A stretch of DNA of 64,000 nucleotides from Rhodococcus maanshanensis NBRC 100610 (GTDB lineage: Bacteria > Actinomycetota > Actinomycetes > Mycobacteriales > Mycobacteriaceae), in NCBI RefSeq assembly GCF_001894865.1, contig NZ_BCXA01000003.1, forward strand, positions 186,001-250,000, in the 5' to 3' direction. The notes under the pieces are model-generated. The model searched no databases. It saw nothing but the letters and a program-made list of their open reading frames with translations, and was not told the origin of the DNA. The position numbers were made by a program, and so were the translations under genes. Positions within the stretch are counted from its first letter, which is position 1; every line of letters begins with the position of its first letter. Shown here piece after piece: positions 8,565 through 17,674 of this stretch.

Positions 8565-8939
8565 ATGGACACGTCGAATGGTTCCCACGGGGCCGGAAAC
8601 GGATTCTCGGCGGCGCAGCGCGAGCTCGAGGTGTTGCGAACCGAGCTCGACGATGTCGACCGGCATCTGCTCGAGGACGTCCGTGCACGCATCGAGGTGT
8701 GCACCCGGATCGCCAAGGTCAAGAGGCGGCATTCGATACCGATGATGCAGCCGCAGCGGGTCGGTTTCGTCCAGGACCGCGCGCAGACCTACGCGGTCGA
8801 GCACGAGCTGTCCCCAGACTTCTTCCGTTCGCTCTACGAGCTGCTCATCCGCGAGACCTGCCGAGTCGAGGACCTGATCATCGACGCGGACGGATCCGAG
8901 CCGGAGGGTGCGAGCGGTCCGTCCGGACGTGGGGGCTGA
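8565..8939 (+). CDS. papB: AroQ-type chorismate mutase, likely 4-amino-4-deoxychorismate mutase (PapB-like)
   Basis: A 124-residue all-helical protein with the AroQ pattern: LRTELDDVDRHLLEDV (helix 1 with the active-site Arg), ARIEVCTRIAKVKRRH (Arg and Lys of the dianion site) and a C-terminal helix LYELLIRETCRVEDLI. A stand-alone AroQ enzyme could serve phenylalanine and tyrosine synthesis. Directly upstream of an aminodeoxychorismate synthase and a prephenate-dehydrogenase-like gene, it is best read as PapB, which turns 4-amino-4-deoxychorismate into 4-amino-4-deoxyprephenate. ATG 8565 is preferred; a TTG at 8547 would add six residues. The next gene starts 5 bp after the stop. Residues alone do not separate the two substrate types, so the assignment rests on context. 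Confidence 0.8.
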   Translation: MDTSNGSHGAGNGFSAAQRELEVLRTELDDVDRHLLEDVRARIEVCTRIAKVKRRHSIPMMQPQRVGFVQDRAQTYAVEHELSPDFFRSLYELLIRETCRVEDLIIDADGSEPEGASGPSGRGG

Positions 8940-8944
8940 CGCCC

Positions 8945-11035
8945 ATGACTCCGACGCGAACGCTCCTCATCGACAACTACGACTCCTTCACCTACAACCT
9001 CTACAGTCTGCTGGCCGAGGTGAACGGGGTCCCGCCGACCGTGGTGACGAACGACGTCGACTGGGCGTCGGTGAACCTGGCCGACCACGACAACATCGTC
9101 ATCTCTCCTGGGCCGGGAAGGCCGGACCGGGACCGGGATTTCGGCATCAGCGCAGCCGCGATCACCGATGCCGATCTGCCCGTTCTCGGCGTGTGCCTTG
9201 GGCACCAGGGGCTGTGTCACCTGTTCGGCAGCCCGGTCCTGCCCGCACCGACGCCCATGCACGGGCGGGTGTCCGAGGTCCATCACACGGGGGAAGGACT
9301 GTTCGCGGGTATCCCGTCGCCCTTCCGCGCGGTCCGGTACCACTCCCTGATCGTCGAGCATCTCGATGATGAGCTCGAGGCGCTGGCCCATACCCGCGAC
9401 GGCCTCTTGATGGCGGTGCGCCACCGAGAGCGTCCGCTCTGGGGCGTCCAATTCCACCCGGAGTCCATCTGCACCGATCACGGCCGCGCGCTGCTGACCA
9501 ATTTTCGGGATCTGACCCCCCGAGCGCGGGCGGGCTCCCGTGGGGCAGCGGCGCGCCCGATGACCCTGCCGCTTGCCGAACCCCGCTATCGCGTCGACAG
9601 CGTGCGCATCGACAGGGCACTCGATCCGAAGGAGGTCTACGAGGTCCTGTTCGCACGCGGCCCGAACAGCTTCTGGCTTGACGGCAGCGCGGCATTGGAG
9701 CCGGATTCGCGGTTCTCCGTCATGGGCGACTGCTCCGGCCCACTGGCCGAGTACGTCACCTACAGCGTCACCGAGACCACAGTGCAGGTGCACCGGCAGG
9801 GGCAGCTCGCGCGGGAGGTACACACCACCTTCTTCGACTACATGGACAAGCAGTTGCGCGCTCGCGCGGTGGCCCCCCGCCCCGATCTCCCTTTCGGTTT
9901 CTGCCTCGGCTACGTCGGGTACCTCGGCTACGAGCTGAAGGCGGACACCTGTGGGCAGCTCGTCCACACCTCGCCGAATCCGGACGCCGCCGTCGTCTTC
10001 GCGGACCGAGCCCTTGTGCTCGACCACGAGGCCGACTGCTGCTATCTGCTCGCTCTCGACGACGGTTCCGACGACCAGGACGGCACCCGCTGGCTGACCG
10101 AGACGGCGGTCGCACTTTCGGAGTTCGATGTGGTCCCCCACGAGCCGGCGTCCCCGCCCCCGCTGGTCCATCTCGACGCCGACACCGAGCCGCGGTTCCG
10201 GCACGACCGGGACACCTATCTCGCGCTGATCGAGCAGTGTCTCAGCGAGATCCGGTCCGGCGAGTCGTACGAGGTGTGCCTGACCAACACCGCGACCCTG
10301 AACGGAGCGATCGACCCGCTGGATCGCTATGCGTGCCTGCGCGAGATCAGCCCGACCCCGTACAACGCGCTCCTGCAGTTCTCGGGGATCTCGGTCCTGA
10401 GCGCCTCGCCCGAGCGCTTTCTCCGGATCGGCGCGGACCGGGTGATCGAGTCCAAGCCGATCAAGGGCACCCGGCGGCGGTCGTCCTCGCCGGACACGGA
10501 CGAGGCCCTGCGCCGCGACCTCGGTGACAGCGAGAAGGATCGCGCCGAGAACCTGATGATCGTCGACCTGGTCCGAAACGACCTGTCCCGCGTCTGCCTG
10601 CCGGGATCGGTGCACGTCCCGAAGCTGTTCGACGTCGAGACCTACGCGCCTGTGCACCAATTGGTCTCGACCATTCGCGGCACCCTGCGGCCGGGCGTCT
10701 CGGTGGTGGACTGCATCCGGGCGACCTTCCCCGGAGGATCGATGACCGGCGCGCCGAAGGTGCGGACCCTCGAGATCCTCGACAAGCTCGAGGACGGCCC
10801 GCGCGGGGTCTACTCGGGTGCGATCGGGTACTTCTCGCTCACCGGCACCGCTGATTTCTCCATCGTGATCCGGACCCTGGTCGCCACGGCCGACGAGGTG
10901 ACGTTCGGTGCGGGCGGCGCGATCATGGCCATGTCCGACCCGGACGAGGAATACGAGGAGACGATGGTCAAGGCCGTCACCATGAAACGTTGCCTGTCCA
11001 TGAACACCGACCATCCGGACCAGGCCGGACCGTGA
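8945..11035 (+). CDS. papA: Fused aminodeoxychorismate synthase (PapA / PabAB type)
   Basis: A 696-residue bifunctional enzyme. Residues about 1-195 are a class I glutamine amidotransferase: the LLIDNYDSFTYNL start, Cys nucleophile C84 in GVCLGHQG, and His/Glu in QFHPES near residue 171. Residues about 210-690 are a chorismate-binding synthase domain with DLVRNDLSRVC, GSMTGAPK and GVYSGAIGY. The motif KPIKGT, about residue 506, carries the Lys typical of aminodeoxychorismate synthases; anthranilate synthases have PIAGT. It makes 4-amino-4-deoxychorismate from chorismate and glutamine. The enzyme could also feed folate p-aminobenzoate, but no ADC lyase (pabC) is adjacent, and a mutase and dehydrogenase are. 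The stop overlaps the next start (GTGA). Confidence 0.92.
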   Translation: MTPTRTLLIDNYDSFTYNLYSLLAEVNGVPPTVVTNDVDWASVNLADHDNIVISPGPGRPDRDRDFGISAAAITDADLPVLGVCLGHQGLCHLFGSPVLPAPTPMHGRVSEVHHTGEGLFAGIPSPFRAVRYHSLIVEHLDDELEALAHTRDGLLMAVRHRERPLWGVQFHPESICTDHGRALLTNFRDLTPRARAGSRGAAARPMTLPLAEPRYRVDSVRIDRALDPKEVYEVLFARGPNSFWLDGSAALEPDSRFSVMGDCSGPLAEYVTYSVTETTVQVHRQGQLAREVHTTFFDYMDKQLRARAVAPRPDLPFGFCLGYVGYLGYELKADTCGQLVHTSPNPDAAVVFADRALVLDHEADCCYLLALDDGSDDQDGTRWLTETAVALSEFDVVPHEPASPPPLVHLDADTEPRFRHDRDTYLALIEQCLSEIRSGESYEVCLTNTATLNGAIDPLDRYACLREISPTPYNALLQFSGISVLSASPERFLRIGADRVIESKPIKGTRRRSSSPDTDEALRRDLGDSEKDRAENLMIVDLVRNDLSRVCLPGSVHVPKLFDVETYAPVHQLVSTIRGTLRPGVSVVDCIRATFPGGSMTGAPKVRTLEILDKLEDGPRGVYSGAIGYFSLTGTADFSIVIRTLVATADEVTFGAGGAIMAMSDPDEEYEETMVKAVTMKRCLSMNTDHPDQAGP

Positions 11036-11988
11036 TCGGCACTGGATCTGCGCGGGCGTCGTCGCAGTTCCGCACCGCTGTGGTCGTCGGCGGCGCGGGA
11101 TCGGTCGGCGCGATGCTGGTGGCGTTGCTGCGCGGCGACGGGGCCCGGGTCCTGGTGGTCGATCCCCGCTGTGCGGCGCGCACAGACACCATCACCGACG
11201 CGGATGCCATGGCTGCGGACCTGACGGCCCCGACCGGGGAACTCCTCGAGGCGCTGCGCTCTGCCGACCTCGTGGTGCTGGCCGTGCCGGAGTCGGTCGC
11301 GCTGGCCGCCGCCCCCGATATCCCCGTGCTCATCTCCCCCGGCACCCTGCTCGTCGACACGCTGTCGGTCAAGACGCGGTTCGCGCGCGCGCTCACGGAC
11401 TCAGCGCCGGGGCTTCCGGCCGTCGGGGTCAACCCGATGTTCGCGCCGGACCTGGGTATGGGGGGCCGGCCGGTGGCCGCGGTCACCTATCGCCGGGGTC
11501 ATCAGGTCGACGGGTTCCTCGCGTCGCTGTCCGGATGGGGGGCCGAGATCGTCCGGCTCGCACCGGAACAGCACGATCGGATCGTGGCGGCGACGCAGGC
11601 GCTCACGCACGCCGCGGTATTGGCCTTCGGCCTTGCGCTTGCCGAGCTCGATGTGACGAGCGAGGAACTGTCCGCCACCGCGACCCCACCGCACACGGTG
11701 GCGCTGGCTCTGCTGGCCCGGATCGGGGTCGGGAACCCGGCGGTGTACCGGGATGTCCAGGCCGGGAATCCGTTGGCGGGCAGGGCACGCGACGCCCTGG
11801 CGGCGGCGGTGACCCGGTTGTCGGCTGTGGTCGAGCACGGCACCGAGGCCGATTTCGATGCGCTGGTGTCCGCCTCGCGTCGTCCTCTCGGCGACCGCAC
11901 CCGCCAGTACGGCGAGCTGTGCGCGGAGATCTTCCACGGCCTGGCATCCGAGGAGGTATCGGTGCGATCGGAGGTGATCGAGTCGTGA
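11032..11988 (+). CDS. papC: Prephenate-dehydrogenase-like enzyme, likely 4-amino-4-deoxyprephenate dehydrogenase (PapC-like)
   Basis: A 318-residue protein: an N-terminal Rossmann domain (VVVGGAGSVGAML, Gly motif at residues 20-25, acidic end VVDPR) followed by a helical dimerisation domain. It is predicted to oxidise and decarboxylate 4-amino-4-deoxyprephenate to p-aminophenylpyruvate with NAD+. Where prephenate dehydrogenases usually read HPMFGP, this one reads NPMFAPD, so the position of the usual His is Asn134. That fits a substrate bearing an amine instead of a hydroxyl, although this reading is my inference. The GTG start overlaps the papA stop by four bases (GTGA), a sign of translational coupling. 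No dedicated aminotransferase follows; a housekeeping aromatic aminotransferase would be needed to reach p-aminophenylalanine. Confidence 0.85.
   Translation: MIGTGSARASSQFRTAVVVGGAGSVGAMLVALLRGDGARVLVVDPRCAARTDTITDADAMAADLTAPTGELLEALRSADLVVLAVPESVALAAAPDIPVLISPGTLLVDTLSVKTRFARALTDSAPGLPAVGVNPMFAPDLGMGGRPVAAVTYRRGHQVDGFLASLSGWGAEIVRLAPEQHDRIVAATQALTHAAVLAFGLALAELDVTSEELSATATPPHTVALALLARIGVGNPAVYRDVQAGNPLAGRARDALAAAVTRLSAVVEHGTEADFDALVSASRRPLGDRTRQYGELCAEIFHGLASEEVSVRSEVIES
11970..11979 (+). promoter_or_regulatory. Strong ribosome binding site for the N-oxygenase gene
   Basis: GGAGGTGATC, a full-length match to the anti-Shine-Dalgarno sequence, lies inside the 3' end of papC. Its GGAGG core ends ten bases before the GTG at 11985, which overlaps the papC stop. 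It fixes the start and suggests high expression of the last gene of the operon. Confidence 0.7.
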
Positions 11989-12983
11989 CAGGTCCATTCG
12001 AAACGTACGGCGGGGTGTTCGGGTTCGAGGGCCTGCTGTCGCCGCCGTCCCTGCCCGAGTGCGACGAGTCGAATCCGGTCGAGAGCGCGGTGATCTGCAG
12101 CCTGGTCAGGAGCTGGCCGCGCCGGGCGACGGTGCGGCGGGTCGAACCCGAGCTCGACGACTTCTTCGATCCGGCCAAGGCCGACTTCCCCGAGGAACTG
12201 CTCCCCTTCCGCGAGCACGACCTGTACCGCTGCCTGGACGAGACGAAAAAGGACCGGCTGCGGGCCTGGGGATGGATCGCCTACAACAAGAACGTGATGG
12301 ACATCGAGCAGTTCGTGGTGAACCCGGGTTTCCAGTTGCTCTCCCGCGACGCGTTCGGCACCGGGCTCGGCGATCGCCACCGCGCGGCGGCGCTGCAGTC
12401 GATGGTCGACGAGGAGTACCACACCCTGATGCACCTCAATGCCAGCGCCGCGACGCGCAGGCACCGGGGTTGGCCGTTGCGCGAGGACGCCCTGCCCACC
12501 GCCCAGACGGTCCGGCGCCACCACGCGGCTGCCGTGGGCCACACCGATCCGCGGGCCGCCGCGCTGACGACCCTCGCCTTCACCACGGTCGCCGAGACGT
12601 CGATCAGCGCCTACCTGGCTCTGATGACCGAGGACGAGGAGGTGCAGCCCGTGAACCGGGCGACCGTGGCGCTGCACCGCCGCGACGAGCTCTGTCACTC
12701 CTCCATCACCGGCGATCTGGTGACGATGGTGTACGACGGCCTCGACGCGGACGACCGGCACACCCTGCTCGAGGGTCTGCGTGACGGGGTGGACGCGTTC
12801 ACCGGGAGCGATATGACCACCTGGCGGTCCATCCTCGAACGGGAAGAGGTCACCGGTGCGGGCACTATCATCGCGGACGTCACGGCGGACAGCGACCGCA
12901 AGCCGATGGTTCAGGACTGCAGTGCGATTCGGCGGCTGTGCGAGCACCTGGGCATCGCGAAGGACGTCCGCCCTGCGTGGTGA
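11985..12983 (+). CDS. AurF/CmlI-type diiron arylamine N-oxygenase
   Basis: A 332-residue helical protein. All seven metal ligands known from AurF (E101, E136, H139, E196, H223, E227, H230) have counterparts with conserved spacing: E109 (DIEQF), E143 and H146 (DEEYH), E204 (VAETS), H231, E235 and H238 (HRRDELCH). Family members oxidise aryl amines to hydroxylamines and nitro groups (p-aminobenzoate in AurF; the aminophenyl group in CmlI of chloramphenicol synthesis). Lying directly behind papA-papC with a GTGA overlap, its substrate is expected to be p-aminophenylalanine or a carrier-bound or peptide form of it. Whether it stops at hydroxylamine, nitroso or nitro, or leads to azoxy coupling, cannot be read from sequence. 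No electron-donor gene sits beside it. Confidence 0.9.
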   Translation: MTGPFETYGGVFGFEGLLSPPSLPECDESNPVESAVICSLVRSWPRRATVRRVEPELDDFFDPAKADFPEELLPFREHDLYRCLDETKKDRLRAWGWIAYNKNVMDIEQFVVNPGFQLLSRDAFGTGLGDRHRAAALQSMVDEEYHTLMHLNASAATRRHRGWPLREDALPTAQTVRRHHAAAVGHTDPRAAALTTLAFTTVAETSISAYLALMTEDEEVQPVNRATVALHRRDELCHSSITGDLVTMVYDGLDADDRHTLLEGLRDGVDAFTGSDMTTWRSILEREEVTGAGTIIADVTADSDRKPMVQDCSAIRRLCEHLGIAKDVRPAW

Positions 12984-13007
12984 CAGGTGTGAACGAGAAC
13001 GAGCACG

Positions 13008-13613
13008 TCAGCTGTGACCCTGTGCTGCTTCGGCTCTCTCGACGGCCGCGCGAGTGAGATCGATGAGTTTTGCAGTGTTCTCGGTGGTGGCCGGGTAGCC
13101 GGCCGAGGTCACTCCGACAACGAACTCGCCGGTGAGCGCGCCGTATCCGATGTGCGTGTCATCGCCCTGACTGACGATGCCTGCGAATGCCCTGTCACCG
13201 ATATCGACCGGTGCAGGCAGCGCTACGAAACCCTGGACGGCTTCACTTTTGTCGATCGCTTGCTCGAATGCAGTCGAGGCCGAGTCGGAGCTGGGATATC
13301 GATCTGCTGAAATGGTCACCTTCCTGCCGCCGTCCCCTTCGTAGATCGCCATTCTCGTCGCCTCGGGTGTGCCGGCAGCATCAGGGTTTTCGGTCGGCGT
13401 GTTCTGTCTGGCCATCTCCGGGAAGTGGTTCTGTACGACGTCCAACGTGACCAGAGCCTCCTGGGGCAATTGGTTCGTCCCGGATGTCGTGACGTGGTCG
13501 TGCGATTCGGCACCGGGCTGCGTGGGTTGCTGTCCGCAGCCTGATGCCAGCACGACTCCTGACAGGACGATCGAGAGCGTGACGATAGGTGCGCGACTGC
13601 CGATACGTCGCAC
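13008..13613 (-). CDS. Putative secreted lipoprotein
   Basis: A 201-residue protein if started at GTG 13611-13613, which has AGGGAG seven bases upstream; an ATG eight codons earlier (13637) lacks such a site. The N-terminus is Arg-rich, then hydrophobic (IVTLSIVLSGVV), then the lipobox LASGC with acceptor Cys26, so it should be exported and lipidated. The mature part is polar, with no recognised domain or catalytic motif; it resembles the many small envelope lipoproteins of Mycobacteriales only in general form. It lies 94 bp downstream of the NRPS on the same strand and converges with the N-oxygenase gene, so it may share the NRPS transcript. An accessory or immunity role is possible but unproven. 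Confidence 0.7.
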   Translation of the reverse strand: MRRIGSRAPIVTLSIVLSGVVLASGCGQQPTQPGAESHDHVTTSGTNQLPQEALVTLDVVQNHFPEMARQNTPTENPDAAGTPEATRMAIYEGDGGRKVTISADRYPSSDSASTAFEQAIDKSEAVQGFVALPAPVDIGDRAFAGIVSQGDDTHIGYGALTGEFVVGVTSAGYPATTENTAKLIDLTRAAVERAEAAQGHS

Positions 13614-13707
13614 ACGGTTTCGCTCCCTTTGTTGCACCTCGCTCGTTCCTCTCTCGTGGGACAGCCCACGGAACGGACGGTGGTCGGCGACCCGGCGACC
13701 GTGACGA

Positions 13708-16700
13708 TCAATGCGAGGAGAGGTACTCCTCGAGCGCCGGACCGACCACGGCCAACGAGTCGGGTTCGATCATCTGATTGTGGCCGCAGTCGACGCGGAC
13801 CTCACGGATCCCACCGGTGACCGCCGGACGCCACTCCTCCGGGGAATGCTCGCCGTTCCCGGAAGCGCCTGCCGCGCTGAAGAAGAGCAGGTCGCCGTCG
13901 AAGACCGCGGGACGGAACCGGTGCATGATCTCCGCCGAGTTGGTGAATCCGGCGCTGATCCGCTCGAGGTGCGCGGCGGTGAGGCCGGTGTGCTGCCCGA
14001 GGGACTCGTCGAGCAACTCGACCGCCCGCGCGTAGGTCAGCTCCTCCCCCTCAGGGGTGCTCAGATCCAGTCCGAGACCCTGCAGCAGCTCCTCCACGGT
14101 CAGCGCCTGTGGGATTCCGTCGGCGGTGACATAGCTGTCCATGATCGCGAGGGTTGCCACCTCGGCGCCGTCGCGTCGCAGCTCCACGGCCATGGCGTGC
14201 GCGATCACGCCGCCGAGGGACCAGCCGAGCAGGTGGTATGGGCCGTGGCCCTGGACCGCGCGCATCTCCTGCACGTACCGGTGCGCCAGTTGCTCGATCG
14301 ACTCGAAGCGCGGCCCACCGCTGATGAGCGGCAGTTGCAGGCCGAACGCGGGTCGGTCCTGGGCGAGGTGCTGGACCAGCCCGGCGTATCCCCAGCTCAG
14401 ACCGATTCCGGGGTGCACGCAGAACAGGGCCGGCTTGGAACCGCTTGGCCGCAGCGGGATCACCACCTGCAGGGCCTCGTCGGCGGCCGACTGCGCCGAC
14501 TCCTCGTCGAGGCGGTGCGCCAGCCCGGCCGGAGTCGGATCGAGGAAGATCGACTGCAGCTGGATCCGGTCCCCGAACCGCTCGCGGAGTTCGGTGACGA
14601 CCCGGGTGGCCACGATCGAGGTGCCCCCCAGATCGAAGAAGCTGTCGTCGACGCCGACGCGTTCCACACCGAGCACCTCGGCGTAGGCCTCGGTGATCGC
14701 GAGCTCGGTCGGTGTGACCGGCGCGCGGTACTCGTCGGTGCGAGCACCGAACTCGGGTGTGGGCAACGCCTTTCGGTCGAGTTTGCCGACGGGCGTCATC
14801 GGGATCGTGTCGAGGACCACGACGGCCGAGGGCACCATGTGAGCCGGCAGTCGGCTGGAGGCGAAGGACCTGACCTGGGCGGGCACCAAGGTGCGGCCCT
14901 CCACCGGGTGTACGTAGGACGCCAGCAGCGTGTCCCCTGACGGTCCTGTCCGCCCGATGGTGGCCGAGAACGCGATGTCGGGGTGGTGCGTCAGCACGGT
15001 GTCGATCTCACCGAGTTCGATGCGGAACCCATGGACCTTGACCTGGAAGTCGCTGCGGCCGACGTACTCGATGGTGTGATCTCCGGTCCGCGGGTCGCGC
15101 TGCCACCGGACGATGTCACCCGTCCGGTACATCCGCTGCCCCGGGTCGCCGAACGGGCTCGCCACGAAGCGCTCGGAGGTCAGCCCGATCCGGTTGTGGT
15201 ACCCACGGGCCAGCCCCAGGCCGAGGATGTACATCTCGCCGGGCACCCCGACCGGCACCGGCTGCAGGTGCGCGTCGAGCACGACCTCGCCGAATCCGAT
15301 GGCCGGATTGCCGATGTTGACCGGCACGCCACTCTCCATCGGGTCGCTGACGCTGGCCTGAATGGTGGTCTCGGTCGGCCCGTAGCCGTTGAACATCCGG
15401 CGTTCTCGCGCCCAGACGTCCACCAGGTCCGGCGGGCACGCCTCTCCTGCGACCGCGAGCACCTGCAGCTCCGTCAGGTCCCGGTCCTCCATCGAGGCCA
15501 GGGCGGTCGGGGTGATGAAGGCGTGGGTGACGTGCTCGCGCCGGAGCAGGTCCTCGAGGTCGGAGCCGCCGTACACGGTCGGCGGCACGATCACCACGCC
15601 CGCGGACGTACCGAAGGCCATCATCAGTTCGAACACCGAGGCGTCGAAGCTCGGCGACGCCAGGTGCGAGACCCTCGATCGTTCGGTGACCCCGAACCGG
15701 CTGTGTTCCTCCGCAGTGAGGTTCGCGATGCCCTGATGGGTGACGATGACGCCCTTGGGCAGGCCGGTGGATCCGGAGGTGTAGATCAGATAGGCCGGGT
15801 GGGCGAGGTGCAGGGGGACGGTCCGGTCCGCGTCGGTGACAGGGGACGCGGACATCGCGGACATGGACGCGAGGAAGTCGGGGGCGTCCATCACTAGCCA
15901 CGGCATCGTGTCGGGAAGCTGGCCCCGCCGCGATTCGACGGTCAGGCCCACGACGGCGCGGGAGTCGACGAGCATGTACTCGATTCGCTCCGGCGGGTAG
16001 GTCGGGTCGACGGGCACGAACGCGGCGCCTGCCTTCGCCACCGCCCAGATCGACACGATCTCCTCGATCGAGCGCGGCAGGCCGAGCGCGACGAAGGTCT
16101 CCGGGCCGACCCCGGACTCTCGAAGCACGCGTGCCAACCGGTTCGAACGATCGTCGAGTTCGCGATACGTCAGGTGCTGGTCCTCGAAGGACAACGCGAG
16201 CGACTCGGGTGCGGCGGCCGCGGCCGCGGACAGGATCTCCGGCCACAGTTGCGGCGCACCGCCCTCGGGCCCGAGCGCGGGCGCCATATCGGACATCTCG
16301 GCCTCGCCGAGGATGCCGATGTTGCCGATCGCCCCGCGTGGGTCGGCGGTCACCGAGTCGAGAATCCGGACGAAGCGGTCCGCGAAGGCGTGCACGGTCT
16401 CGGGGTCGAACAGGTCGGTGGCGTAGTCGATTCCGCCGCGTACACCGGCGGGTGTGCCGTCCGCCGCGATGTTCTCGGCGAGGATCAGTTCCAGGTCCTC
16501 CTTCGCGACCCGGATGTCGAGGTCGACGCCGTCGACATCGAGGCCGGGCAGCGCGAGGTGGGGCTGTTCGGTGTTCTGGAACTCCAGCGCGACCTGGAAG
16601 AGGGGCTGGTACGACGTGGATCGGACCGGGTTCAGCGCCTCGACGATCCGCTCGAACGGGAGGTCGGCGTGCGCGAACGCCGCGAGATCCGTCTCCCTGG

Positions 16701-17674
16701 CCGATTCGAGCAGTTCGATGAAGCCGGCGTCGGGATCGACGTGTGTGCGCAGCACCAGAGTGTTGACGAACATGCCGATCATCTCGTCGAGTTCGGCCTC
16801 GCCCCTACCGGCGATCGGGGTTCCGATGGCGACGTCGTCGGTGTCGCCGAGCCGGGCCAGCAGGACCGCCAGCGCCGCGTGCATCACCATGAAGACCGTC
16901 GAATTGTTCTCCCGCGCCAGGTCGCTGACGCGGGCGTGCAGCCCGGCGTCGATCGCGAACTCGATGCGGTCGCCCCTGAAGGTCTGCTGCAGCGGGCGTG
17001 GGCGGTCGGTCGGCAGCGCGATCACGTCCGGCAGGCCCGCGAGGTTCTCGGTCCAGTACTCGAGCTGCGCGGTGATCAGCGACGCGGGATCGTCCTCGGC
17101 GCCGAGCATGCGGTGCTGCCAGAGGGTGTAGTCGGCGTACTGGACCGGCAGCGGCTCCCAGTTGGGTGCCGAGCCGTTGACACGGGCGTCGTAGGCGACC
17201 ATCACGTCCCTGGCGAGTGGGCCGAGCGAGGAACCGTCGGCGCAGATGTGGTGCACCACGATGGTCAGGACGTGCTCGAGCTCGCCCAGCCGGAGCAATG
17301 CGGCCCGCACCGGTACCCCGGCGGTGACGTCGAATCCGGCACCCGCGAGTTCGATGATGCGCGAGTTCAGTTCGCCGTCGCTGACGTCGATCGTCGTCAG
17401 GGCGGGCAGGACCTGGTCGGTTGGCACCACGTGCTGTGTCGGTTCGCCGTCCTCGACGGGGAACATCGTGCGCAGCGACTCGTGCCGGTCGAGCACGTCC
17501 CGGATCGCGGCGCCGAGCGCCGAGGTGTCGAGGCGACCGGACAGCTTGACCGCCAGCGGGATGTTGTACGCGGGCGAGGTGGTGTCGAACTGGTTCAGGA
17601 ACCACATCCGCTTCTGGGCCAGTGACACGGGGATCACCGACGGTCGCTCGGTCGCGGTGAGCGGGGGCCGGACA
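13708..17674 (-). other. NRPS module 7: C-A-T plus thioesterase
   Basis: C7 has HHICADG near residue 7776. A7 reads D-A-F-F-A-A-G-I-Q, with small residues at 299 and 301. T7 has GGTS near residue 8653. The C-terminal type I thioesterase (about 8700-8958) has the nucleophile motif GWSLGG near residue 8789 and a late His in DCGHNQM. It releases the product by hydrolysis or by cyclisation on the Ser or Thr hydroxyl. Confidence 0.82.

Noticed and set aside
8420-8944. Longer start for the aminodeoxychorismate synthase (871 residues)
   Set aside because: The extension overlaps the PapB-like gene in another frame, and the amidotransferase domain begins normally at ATG 8945.
8945-11035. Anthranilate synthase TrpEG
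   Set aside because: The PIKGT motif and the neighbouring mutase and dehydrogenase favour aminodeoxychorismate synthesis.
11985-12983. Ferritin-like or ribonucleotide reductase small subunit
   Set aside because: Ligand spacing fits AurF (including the extra His231), and the length and genomic context match N-oxygenases.
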